DNA of 40,851 bases from positions 1 through 40,851 of the forward strand of contig JBJKSD010000004.1 of NCBI GenBank assembly GCA_046704245.1, in the 5' to 3' direction. The notes beneath the pieces are model-generated. The model saw only the letters and a list, made by a program, of their open reading frames with translations. It was not told where the DNA came from and ran no database searches. Positions 33,471 to 40,040 of this stretch are shown piece after piece. Both the position numbers and the translations under genes were made by a program. The stretch comes from UBA660 sp046704245. Its GTDB lineage: Bacteria > Bacillota_I > Bacilli_A > RF39 > UBA660. Positions within the stretch are counted from its first letter, which is position 1. The number at the start of each line of letters is the position of its first letter.

Positions 33471-33725
33471 ATGCGTAGTGATATAAAGGAACGAGTATTA
33501 GATGAAACTTTTTATATTATTAGAACTAATAGTACAGTGCGAGATATTGCTAAAGTATATAATGTGAGTAAAAGTACTGTTCATAAAGATTTGCACGAAA
33601 GATTAAAAGATATAGATACAAAATTATTTGGTCAAGTTGATCGAATATTGAAGTATCATCTAGATGTTCGGCATATTAGAGGTGGCGAATCGACTAAAAA
33701 TAAGTATTTAAAATTAGCAAAATAG
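33471..33725 (+). CDS. spoIIID: Sporulation transcriptional regulator SpoIIID
   Basis: Small mother-cell DNA-binding protein of 84 residues that activates and represses SigE-dependent genes. The HTH (about 21-45: STVRDIAKVYNVSKSTVHKD) and the following LHERLKDIDTKLF and HIRGGESTKNKYL are diagnostic. The start at 33471 follows AAGGGTGAT; a longer frame from 33408 would begin inside the spoIIQ terminator and is rejected. Followed by mbl, as in Bacillus. Confidence 0.95.
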   Translation: MRSDIKERVLDETFYIIRTNSTVRDIAKVYNVSKSTVHKDLHERLKDIDTKLFGQVDRILKYHLDVRHIRGGESTKNKYLKLAK

Positions 33726-33748
33726 AACTACCAATATATGGCTGAATA

Positions 33749-33757
33749 TGTTAAAAT
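33749..33757 (+). promoter_or_regulatory. Extended -10 element for mbl
   Basis: TG-t-TAAAAT with hexamer 33752-33757, 40 bases upstream of the mbl ATG. No clear -35. Confidence 0.45.
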
Positions 33758-33796
33758 AATTATAGTTTAATCGAATTATTGATCGGGGATGAGTTT

Positions 33797-34786
33797 ATGT
33801 TTGCTAAAGATATTGGAATTGATCTTGGTACTGCTAATGTTTTAATTTATATAAAAGGACAAGGTATAGTATTAAATGAACCTAGTGTAGTAGCTATTGA
33901 CTCTGATACTAAAAGACCATTAGCAGTGGGAATAGATGCTCATGATATGTTAGGAAGAACTCCGGGCAAAGTTAAAGCTATTAGACCGATGAAAGATGGA
34001 GTAATTGCTGATTTCGAAACAACCGAAATAATGCTTAATCACTTTATTAAAAAAGTTAATGGTAAAAATTTCTTCTCTCGTCCTCGTATTTTGATATGTT
34101 GTCCCACTAATATTACTCAAGTAGAAAAAAATGCCATTAAGGAGGCAGCTGAAAGAACGGGAGCTAGAAAAGTATTTTTAGAAGAAGAACCTAAAGTAGC
34201 AGCTATAGGTGCTGGATTAGATATTTCTAAACCTAGTGGTAATATGGTAATAGATATTGGTGGAGGTACTACTGATATAGCTATTTTATCTTTAGGTGGA
34301 GTTGTTACTAGTAGTTCTATTAAAGTAGCGGGTAATTCTTTTGATAACGATATTGCTAAATATATAAAAGATAAATATAAATTATTAGTTGGCGAAAGAA
34401 CAGCTGAAGAAATAAAGAAAACTATTGGAACAGTCTTTCCTGGATCTAAAAAAGAAAAAATGGAAGTAAGGGGTAGAGATTTAGTAACAGGGTTACCTCA
34501 TACTATAACTATAACTTCTGATGAAATAGAAGAAGCCTTAAGAGAAAGCGTCTATATTATTGTTCATGCAACTAAAACGGTATTAGAACAAACACCTCCA
34601 GAATTATCAGCTGACATTATCGATAAAGGAATTGTTCTTACTGGTGGTGGAGCTTTAATAGATGGTTTTGATAAATTATTATCACATGAATTAAAAGTCC
34701 CGGTATTTATTGCCGATAGTCCTCTTACCTGTGTTGCTGAAGGAACTGGTATTCTATTAGATAATTTGCATCTAATTGATAGATAA
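33797..34786 (+). CDS. mbl: Rod-shape determining protein, MreB/Mbl family
   Basis: Actin-like ATPase that guides the elongation machinery. 329 residues from ATG 33797, which follows GGGGATGAG; a TTG six codons upstream is in frame but lacks an RBS. Phosphate 1 loop KDIGIDLGTANVLIYIKGQG, phosphate 2 loop MVIDIGGGTTDIAILSLGG, and adenosine loop IVLTGGGALIDGFDKLLSHE are intact. Its place beside spoIIID identifies it as Mbl rather than MreB proper. Confidence 0.94.
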   Translation: MFAKDIGIDLGTANVLIYIKGQGIVLNEPSVVAIDSDTKRPLAVGIDAHDMLGRTPGKVKAIRPMKDGVIADFETTEIMLNHFIKKVNGKNFFSRPRILICCPTNITQVEKNAIKEAAERTGARKVFLEEEPKVAAIGAGLDISKPSGNMVIDIGGGTTDIAILSLGGVVTSSSIKVAGNSFDNDIAKYIKDKYKLLVGERTAEEIKKTIGTVFPGSKKEKMEVRGRDLVTGLPHTITITSDEIEEALRESVYIIVHATKTVLEQTPPELSADIIDKGIVLTGGGALIDGFDKLLSHELKVPVFIADSPLTCVAEGTGILLDNLHLIDR

Positions 34787-34827
34787 ATAAAGATGGGGGT
34801 TAGAATTAAATAATGGAGTGGTAGTAT

Positions 34828-35901
34828 ATGAGATATTTTAGTATTCAATTAATTGGTAGTATTGTTTTAACAACCTTCTTAGTATCAGCTTTTTTAGTTC
34901 CTTTTATCAAAGATATTGCTGAACATATAGGAGCTATGGATAAACCAGGAAAAAGGAAAGTTCATATTAAAGCGATGCCTCGCTTAGGTGGACTAGCTAT
35001 CTTTTTTGGTTTTTTAATTGGTTATATGCTTTTTTCAAAGCAAAGTATTCAAATGAATTCTATTTTAATTGGTAGTTTCTTAATTGTTTTAACTGGTGTA
35101 ATTGATGATATTAAACCCCTTAAGCCTTCAATGAAACTAGCTGGCCAAATACTTGGTGCCTTAGTAATTGCTTTTTATGGTGGTATGGTATTAAAAGAAA
35201 TTCATGCTTTCAATATATATATTAACTTTGGTCTTTTTACTTATCCTTTAACTATTTTCTTTATTTTAGCTATTATTAATGCTATTAATTTAGTCGATGG
35301 ATTAGATGGACTGGCTGCTGGTATTAGCTCCATATTCTTTCTTACTGTTGGTATTATTGCAGTAATATTAGGAAAAACAAATGGTTTAGATGTTACTTTA
35401 AGTTTTATAATGTTAGGATCTACTTTAGGTTTTCTCTTTTATAATTTTTATCCTGCTAAAATATTCTTGGGTGATACTGGATCAATGTTTTTAGGTTTTA
35501 TGATTGCTATTATCTCTTTATTAGGTTTTAAAAACATTACTTTAACCTCCTTTATTATTCCGGTATTAATATTAGGAGTACCAATTATGGATACTTTATT
35601 TGCTATTATAAGGCGCTCATTAAAAAAACAATCTATATCACAACCAGATAAAGAACATCTTCATCATCAATTATTAAAAATGCGTTTTAGTCATCGTAAT
35701 ACCGTATTACTTATTTATTTATTTACTGCTTTATTTGCTTCTGCATCAATTATCTATATATTAAAAGATGCCTTATTAGGTAAAATAATTTATACTATTA
35801 TTTTACTCATCGTTTTATTAATTGTTTTTTTCACTAATATCATTAGTGAGAAGAACAATATTAAGGAAAAAATAAAAAATTATAAAAATAACCACAAATA
35901 A
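34828..35901 (+). CDS. tagO: Undecaprenyl-phosphate sugar-1-phosphate transferase (TagO/WecA type)
   Basis: Polytopic membrane enzyme of 357 residues that moves a sugar-1-phosphate (GlcNAc in TagO/WecA) from UDP to undecaprenyl phosphate, starting wall teichoic acid or other envelope glycans. Motifs: RKVHIKAMPRLGGLAIFFGF, the GVIDDIKPLKP aspartate motif, INAINLVDGLDGLAAGISSI, FYPAKIFLGDTGSMFLGFM, and HLHHQLLKMRFSHRN, in the normal order. About 10-11 membrane spans. Follows mbl by 41 bases. tagO and mbl are often linked in Firmicutes to coordinate wall growth. Confidence 0.93.
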   Translation: MRYFSIQLIGSIVLTTFLVSAFLVPFIKDIAEHIGAMDKPGKRKVHIKAMPRLGGLAIFFGFLIGYMLFSKQSIQMNSILIGSFLIVLTGVIDDIKPLKPSMKLAGQILGALVIAFYGGMVLKEIHAFNIYINFGLFTYPLTIFFILAIINAINLVDGLDGLAAGISSIFFLTVGIIAVILGKTNGLDVTLSFIMLGSTLGFLFYNFYPAKIFLGDTGSMFLGFMIAIISLLGFKNITLTSFIIPVLILGVPIMDTLFAIIRRSLKKQSISQPDKEHLHHQLLKMRFSHRNTVLLIYLFTALFASASIIYILKDALLGKIIYTIILLIVLLIVFFTNIISEKNNIKEKIKNYKNNHK

Positions 35902-35914
35902 TGGTTATTTTTAA
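35886..35914 (+). terminator. Terminator after tagO
   Basis: AAATAACCA / TGGTTATTT with a 7-base loop and a T run; overlaps the end of tagO. Confidence 0.82.
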
Positions 35915-35942
35915 TTGCAAAATTGTCAGAATATGGTATTAT
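35915..35942 (+). promoter_or_regulatory. Candidate promoter of the Agr response regulator/kinase operon
   Basis: TTGCAA (35915-35920), 16 bases, TG-g-TATTAT (hexamer 35937-35942). A second -10-like TATAAT overlaps at 35940-35945. The 45-base leader ends in TAGGAG. Confidence 0.5.
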
Positions 35943-35987
35943 AATTACTAGTAGCTTTAAGCAAACTACTTTATAGGAGAAAAAAAT

Positions 35988-36710
35988 ATGTTGAATTTTA
36001 TTGTATGTGAAGATGATATGGCCATCAAAAGAAAGATGGTTAATTTAATTACTAAAATAATGATGCCACAAGAAATTGATTACGTAATACATGAGTTTGA
36101 TGATTATAATACAAAGATAAAAAAGATAGCTAACGATAATACTATTAAGAAAATATACATTCTAGATATTGAATTACCATCTAAATCAGGATTGGATATC
36201 GCTAGAAAGATTCGAGAAAAAGATTGGGAAAGTATTATCATTATTGTAACAGCTCATTATGAACTGGGATTAGAAGCAGTAAAAAACAGATTAATGTTAT
36301 TAGATTTTATTTCTAAATTTGATAATTTTGAAGAAAAACTTAGAAGTGCTTTAGAATTATCAGCTAAGATATTAGAAAATAAGAAATCATTAATATTAGA
36401 GAGTGGTAGTGTATTATATCGTATTGAATATGATGATATTATATATATTGTGAAAGAAACAATTGAACGAAAATCAATTATAAAAACGCCTTATACTGAA
36501 TATAAGGTATCACAAAATATATCAAGTATTATGAAAAAATTAGATAGTAGATTCTTCCAAAGCCATAGAAGTTGTATTGTCAATAGAGATTATATTAAAC
36601 ACATTGATTTTAAAGATGGGAAAATAGTATTTAAAAATGATGAATACATCTATTTGCTAGCACGTGGTAAAAAGAAAGGACTAAAAGAACATGTTCGAAT
36701 TGGTCAATAA
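35988..36710 (+). CDS. agrA: AgrA-like response regulator (REC and LytTR domains)
   Basis: A cytoplasmic two-component regulator of 240 residues. The receiver domain (1-125) has the acidic pair in CEDDMA (8-10), phospho-acceptor Asp60 in YILDIELPSKSGLDIARKIR, and IIIIVTAHYELGLEAV. The C-terminal LytTR DNA-binding domain (about 138-235) has ESGSVLYRIEYDDIIYI and the hallmark RFFQSHRSCIVNRDYI. This combination is the AgrA architecture. It overlaps the kinase gene by 20 bases. Regulation by its own peptide circuit (agrD, agrB at 38.1-38.8 kb) is inferred. AgrA-type regulators bind 9-bp repeats; targets are not known here. Confidence 0.92.
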   Translation: MLNFIVCEDDMAIKRKMVNLITKIMMPQEIDYVIHEFDDYNTKIKKIANDNTIKKIYILDIELPSKSGLDIARKIREKDWESIIIIVTAHYELGLEAVKNRLMLLDFISKFDNFEEKLRSALELSAKILENKKSLILESGSVLYRIEYDDIIYIVKETIERKSIIKTPYTEYKVSQNISSIMKKLDSRFFQSHRSCIVNRDYIKHIDFKDGKIVFKNDEYIYLLARGKKKGLKEHVRIGQ

Positions 36711-38016
36711 ATTTTTGGCTGGCGCTATATTATCAGTTACAGGAGCATTAATCATATCTAAATTATTAGAAAGAAAGATTAATTTTTTAAGTATAAAAAC
36801 TATTATTATTCTATTACTTCTGTCTTCAACAACTATTATTTTATATAGAATTCATATTGATTTAGCTATTACTTTAACAATCTTTATTCTTGCTACTTAT
36901 GCTTATGCTCGTATATTTGAAATATCAATTGATAAATCAGTAATAGCTACTTTTCTAGTTATTTTATTGTTATGTATTGCCGAAATAATATTAACAATTA
37001 TTATCGTACTAATATTTAGAGCCGATATTGAAACTTTAAGAGACGTTAATACGCTTACGCCAATATTTGTTCATTTAACAGTATGCACTTTAGCTGTTAA
37101 TATTCTAGTTATAAAAAAGGTCCAACAGCGATTTAAAGATTTATTACTATTAATTAGTGGGCAAAGAATTCCGATTATTATTCTATTTTGTTTAATTGAA
37201 TTAATTGTTATTGGTTTAATATTATCGCGTGTTGATTTAAATTTTAAAATAACTTATAATTTATTAATTAATATTATTCTCATAGCCTTTTTTGTAGTAA
37301 TATTCTTTGTGTTTATTGCTGAAAAACTCCGTTATCAAGAACTTACTAGTGAATTTGATTATTTACTTAATTATGTTAAGAATATTGAAGACTGGATGGA
37401 AAAAGATCGAATTAGAAATCATGAAAATAAGAATCAATTAGTGGTTATTAAAAATATGGTACCTAAAAATAACAGAAAATTAAATGAATATATCAATAGT
37501 ATATTAAATGAATCGGTTGTTATTGAAAATGACTGGGTATCTAAATTAAAAAATCTACCTAAAGGTGGATTACAAGGTTTAATATATTATAAAATATCAC
37601 AAATAGAGAAAGCTAAAATAAATTTGTTTTTAGATATTGATCGAGATTTAAGAAAAGACTTTTTCTCTAAGATTAATGTTGCAGATTATCGAGATTTGTG
37701 TACTATTATAGGTGTCTATTTAGATAATGCTATAGAAGCGGCAGGACTATGTAAGAAACCTAAGGATAGACAATTAGGGATCGAAATGTATGCTGATAAA
37801 GGTGAAATAAAAATAATTATATATAATACTTTCTGTGGTAAATTAAATATTGAAAGGTTTGATCTAAATGGGTACTCGACTAAAGGCAATAAAAGAGGAT
37901 ATGGACTACCATTAGTTAGATCTATTATTGAAAAAAGCAAACGATTTACCCAGCAACGTGAAATTATTAATAATTATTATGTACAACATTTAAATATAAA
38001 AATTCATACAAGCTAA
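36691..38016 (+). CDS. agrC: AgrC-like sensor histidine kinase
   Basis: 441-residue membrane kinase. Six to seven hydrophobic segments occupy residues about 1-210, as in AgrC peptide sensors. The dimerisation segment contains RNHENKNQLVVIKNM with likely phospho-acceptor His244. The HATPase_c_5-type ATP-binding domain has the N box YLDNAIEAAG (Asn346), IYNTF, and STKGNKRGYGLPLVRSII (G boxes). It lies in the same operon as the regulator and starts inside it. The ligand is inferred to be the peptide encoded at 38050-38172. The gene ends at the shared terminator 38015-38042. Confidence 0.9.
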   Translation: MFELVNKFLAGAILSVTGALIISKLLERKINFLSIKTIIILLLLSSTTIILYRIHIDLAITLTIFILATYAYARIFEISIDKSVIATFLVILLLCIAEIILTIIIVLIFRADIETLRDVNTLTPIFVHLTVCTLAVNILVIKKVQQRFKDLLLLISGQRIPIIILFCLIELIVIGLILSRVDLNFKITYNLLINIILIAFFVVIFFVFIAEKLRYQELTSEFDYLLNYVKNIEDWMEKDRIRNHENKNQLVVIKNMVPKNNRKLNEYINSILNESVVIENDWVSKLKNLPKGGLQGLIYYKISQIEKAKINLFLDIDRDLRKDFFSKINVADYRDLCTIIGVYLDNAIEAAGLCKKPKDRQLGIEMYADKGEIKIIIYNTFCGKLNIERFDLNGYSTKGNKRGYGLPLVRSIIEKSKRFTQQREIINNYYVQHLNIKIHTS

Positions 38017-38042
38017 AAAATCCTAAATATTTAGGATTTTTT
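38015..38042. terminator. Bidirectional palindromic terminator between agrC and agrD
   Basis: AAAAAATCCTAAAT / ATTTAGGATTTTTT is a perfect 28-base palindrome, 1-2 bases from the agrC-like stop and 8 bases from the agrD stop. It serves both convergent operons. Confidence 0.93.
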
Positions 38043-38049
38043 AGTTGTG

Positions 38050-38172
38050 CTATTTGATCATGCTTTCTGGCATTTCTGGTTCATCTAATAATAACCAGAA
38101 ACATGCAGTAGATGCTGCATTAACTGCAAGAAGTCCAAGTGCTACTAATGCAGTTGCATATAATTTTTTCAT
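38050..38172 (-). CDS. agrD: AgrD-like cyclic autoinducer peptide precursor, 40 aa
   Basis: Short precursor read on the minus strand behind a strong GAAGGAGGGG ribosome binding site. N-terminal leader MKKLYATALVALGLLAVNAA is a basic then amphipathic/hydrophobic helix; the core is STACFWLLL; the acidic C-terminal tail is DEPEMPESMIK. Cys24 followed by an aromatic pair, then Leu, then Asp-Glu-Pro-Glu-Met-Pro fits the AgrD pattern (Cys-x4, then an acidic Pro-containing tail that AgrB removes). The product is probably a thiolactone of Cys24 to Leu28 or Leu29. It lies 56 bases downstream of agrB in the same direction. Confidence 0.9.
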   Translation of the reverse strand: MKKLYATALVALGLLAVNAASTACFWLLLDEPEMPESMIK

Positions 38173-38228
38173 TTATTACCCCTCCTTCTTATCCATATTG
38201 CTAAAATATATATAAATATTTATAGCTA

Positions 38229-38828
38229 TTATTGATATCTTTTATAGTTGTTATATTCTTGATTAAATATTTTATAAGTTATAGGTAAAATCATAATTGT
38301 TTCAACTATTAACGCCGCTATTAAACTAGTAGCAATTAGATAATTATTAATAAGTAAGGTACCAATAGTGAATAGAATAGCTGTTATAACAGCTATTGTT
38401 TTTAATCTTCTACGCAATTGTTTATTAATAATAGGTCTTTTTTTAGTATCAGCTGGAGCATATAATATAAAACAAATAATACAAGCTATACATATTAATA
38501 GTTTATAAATAATTGATAATGCAAAGTATTTTAAATATAATGGTATACCCAATAAGAAAGCTGATGAAATAATAAGGCATATCCAACTCTTTGAAGCATG
38601 TGCTCCAAAAGCTGGAAGTCTAATAATATTAAATAAAAAAGTTAATATTAATACCTCCTTAAAAATACCTAGATATATGGCTATTAAAAAAATAATAAAC
38701 AATTTAGATATGGTTAGATATATACCTTCTATACCATATTTTAATTGTTCTATCTTTACTTTGTCGTATTGGGGATAATACTGTCGAATTGTGTTTAAGG
38801 AATAATGGATAAATAACTTCTTTATCAT
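38229..38828 (-). CDS. agrB: AgrB-like accessory gene regulator protease
   Basis: Membrane cysteine protease that cleaves AgrD and forms the thiolactone. 199 residues from ATG 38828; a GTG at 38843 lies in the GTGAGGT ribosome binding site and is rejected. Catalytic residues His77 and Cys84 lie in LPAFGAHASKSWICLIIS, at exactly the S. aureus positions. Six hydrophobic segments follow or flank. The basic patch DTKKRPIINKQLRRRLK is usual in AgrB. agrB and agrD are transcribed opposite to, and convergent with, the agrA-agrC pair. Confidence 0.94.
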   Translation of the reverse strand: MIKKLFIHYSLNTIRQYYPQYDKVKIEQLKYGIEGIYLTISKLFIIFLIAIYLGIFKEVLILTFLFNIIRLPAFGAHASKSWICLIISSAFLLGIPLYLKYFALSIIYKLLICIACIICFILYAPADTKKRPIINKQLRRRLKTIAVITAILFTIGTLLINNYLIATSLIAALIVETIMILPITYKIFNQEYNNYKRYQ

Positions 38829-38859
38829 TTTGTAATACCTCACTTTTTTCCTTAGCTAA

Positions 38860-38868
38860 ATTATATCA
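38860..38868 (-). promoter_or_regulatory. Extended -10 element of the agrB-agrD operon
   Basis: On the minus strand TG-a-TATAAT, hexamer 38865-38860, 31 bases upstream of the agrB ATG. A TTTACA at 38883-38878 is too close (12 bases) to be its -35. Confidence 0.45.
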
Positions 38869-39105
38869 TTAATATTTTGTAAAAATAATGGCTATACCCG
38901 AACTGTTTGATTTTATACTTCAATTGAATTTAATTATTTTGTTATTTATTTTTAGATACTATTAATACTCGTATTTTAACCTTTAATGCAATTATTAAAA
39001 TAGCGTTAGATATTTCTGATAACATTGTTAATTATCAGAAGATGCACACATTTTAATATAAATTTATGATGTAGAATTTTATCGGAATTTTGGGGTTTTA
39101 ATTTA
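38869..39105. other. Gene-free stretch between agrB and csp
   Basis: Apart from the agrB promoter at its left and the csp promoter at its right, this part of the roughly 340-base gap holds a TTCTGATAA / TTATCAGAA hairpin (39014-39022 and 39032-39040) with a 9-base loop and no T run. A 25-codon ORF (38888, MAIPELFDFILQLNLIILLF) lacks a ribosome binding site. I see no RNA gene. It could hold AgrA-like binding sites. Confidence 0.5.
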
Positions 39106-39134
39106 TTGAAATTAACTACTTTGTATTTTATATT
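39106..39134 (+). promoter_or_regulatory. SigA promoter of csp
   Basis: TTGAAA (39106-39111), 17 bases, TATATT (39129-39134), giving a leader of about 30 bases. Confidence 0.6.
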
Positions 39135-39170
39135 AATAGTAGAAACATATAGAAGGTGAGGTGCTGGTTT

Positions 39171-39386
39171 TTGATTAGTAGGGTTAAGTGGTTCAACAAC
39201 GAAAAAGGGTATGGTTTTATTGATTATATGAAGGACGAGGATATTTTTATCCATTATTCTACCATTGATCAAGAGGGGTATAAAACATTATCTGAGGGTC
39301 AAGTTGTTGAGTTTGATTTAATTGAGACTGATAAGGGTCTCCAAGCTGTTAATGTTAAAGAAGTAAAAACTCCAACTACCATTTAG
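39171..39386 (+). CDS. csp: Cold-shock domain protein (TTG start)
   Basis: 71-residue single-stranded nucleic acid binding OB-fold. RNP1 KGYGFIDY and RNP2 DIFIHYSTI are present, with ISRVKWFNNEKGYGFI at the start. Usual CspA length is 65-70. The start is TTG at 39171, 9 bases after AGAAGGTGAGG; GTG at 39156 overlaps that site. The usual FVHF/FVHY second motif reads FIHY. Acts as RNA chaperone by family. The short leader implies that the long thermosensor UTR known from E. coli cspA is absent. Confidence 0.92.
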   Translation: MISRVKWFNNEKGYGFIDYMKDEDIFIHYSTIDQEGYKTLSEGQVVEFDLIETDKGLQAVNVKEVKTPTTI

Positions 39387-39397
39387 GTAGTTTTTTT
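39374..39397 (+). terminator. Terminator of csp
   Basis: AACTACC-ATTTA-GGTAGTT followed by T; the stem contains the csp stop codon. Confidence 0.88.
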
Positions 39398-39407
39398 ATG
39401 GAAAAAA

Positions 39408-39416
39408 TGATATACT
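39408..39416 (+). promoter_or_regulatory. Extended -10 element for hpf
   Basis: TG-a-TATACT with hexamer 39411-39416, 21 bases upstream of the hpf ATG. The expected -35 region falls in the csp terminator T run. Confidence 0.4.
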
Positions 39417-39436
39417 TTAAATAGGAGAGTGATATA

Positions 39437-39958
39437 ATGCAATATAACATCAGAGGTGATAAACTTGTTGTTACAAAACCTATAAAAGAATATATTATTA
39501 ACAAATTGCAAAAGTTAAATAAGTATATTAAAGAATCACAAAATATTGATGCTCATATTGTAGTAAGAGTTAGAGGTCATGAACAGATTATTGAAGTTAC
39601 AATACCTATTAAGAATATCACTTTAAGAGCTGAAGAAACACATAATGATTTATATGCTGCTATTGATTTAGTAGTTGATAAGTTAGAACGACAAATTCGT
39701 AAGAATAAAACTAGATTAATGTCTAAATTATCAAAAGATTATATTATTGATTATGATATTATCCCCGAGGATGAACAAGAAAGCAGTACTATTGTTAAAA
39801 GAAAAAAAATAGAAATGAAACCAATGGATGAAGAAGAAGCTATTTTAGAAATGAATTTAATTGGTCATGATTTCTTTATTTTTAAAGATAGAAATACTGA
39901 TAAAATAAATGTTTTATATCGGAGAAAAGATGGCAACTATGGTATAATAGAGACATGA
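39437..39958 (+). CDS. hpf: Ribosome hibernation promoting factor, long form
   Basis: 173-residue long HPF that dimerises 70S ribosomes into inactive 100S particles. N-terminal domain (1-100): MQYNIRGDKLVVTKPIKEYI, IEVTIPIKNITLRAEETHND and LYAAIDLVVDKLERQIRKNK. An acidic/basic linker (105-120) and a C-terminal dimer domain (IEMKPMDEEEAILEMNLIGH, FKDRNTDKINVLYRRKDGNY) complete it. hpf followed by secA is the Bacillus order (yvyD-secA). RBS AGGAGAG. Stops with TGA. Confidence 0.97.
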   Translation: MQYNIRGDKLVVTKPIKEYIINKLQKLNKYIKESQNIDAHIVVRVRGHEQIIEVTIPIKNITLRAEETHNDLYAAIDLVVDKLERQIRKNKTRLMSKLSKDYIIDYDIIPEDEQESSTIVKRKKIEMKPMDEEEAILEMNLIGHDFFIFKDRNTDKINVLYRRKDGNYGIIET

Positions 39959-39959
39959 T

Positions 39960-39978
39960 AGACTTTTTAGTCTTTTTT
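39960..39978 (+). terminator. Short terminator after hpf
   Basis: AGACT-TTTT-AGTCT plus a T run, immediately after the stop. Only a 5-bp stem, so possibly leaky. Confidence 0.6.
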
Positions 39979-39988
39979 CATTTAATTA

Positions 39989-40016
39989 TTAACTTTTATT
40001 AAATTTCTGATAAAAT
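39989..40016 (+). promoter_or_regulatory. Candidate SigA promoter of secA
   Basis: TTAACT (39989-39994), 16 bases, TG-a-TAAAAT (hexamer 40011-40016), 25 bases before the secA ATG. Confidence 0.5.
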
Positions 40017-40040
40017 GTTATTGGTGACAGGAGGATATAT

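Noticed and set aside
38888..38965. 25-codon hydrophobic ORF (MAIPELFDFILQLNLIILLF...) between agrB and csp
   Set aside because: No ribosome binding site, and it overlaps the agrB upstream region on the other strand; no family resemblance.
39006..39272. Minus-strand ORF of 88 codons over csp
   Set aside because: Antisense to csp, no RBS, composition is that of a shadow frame.
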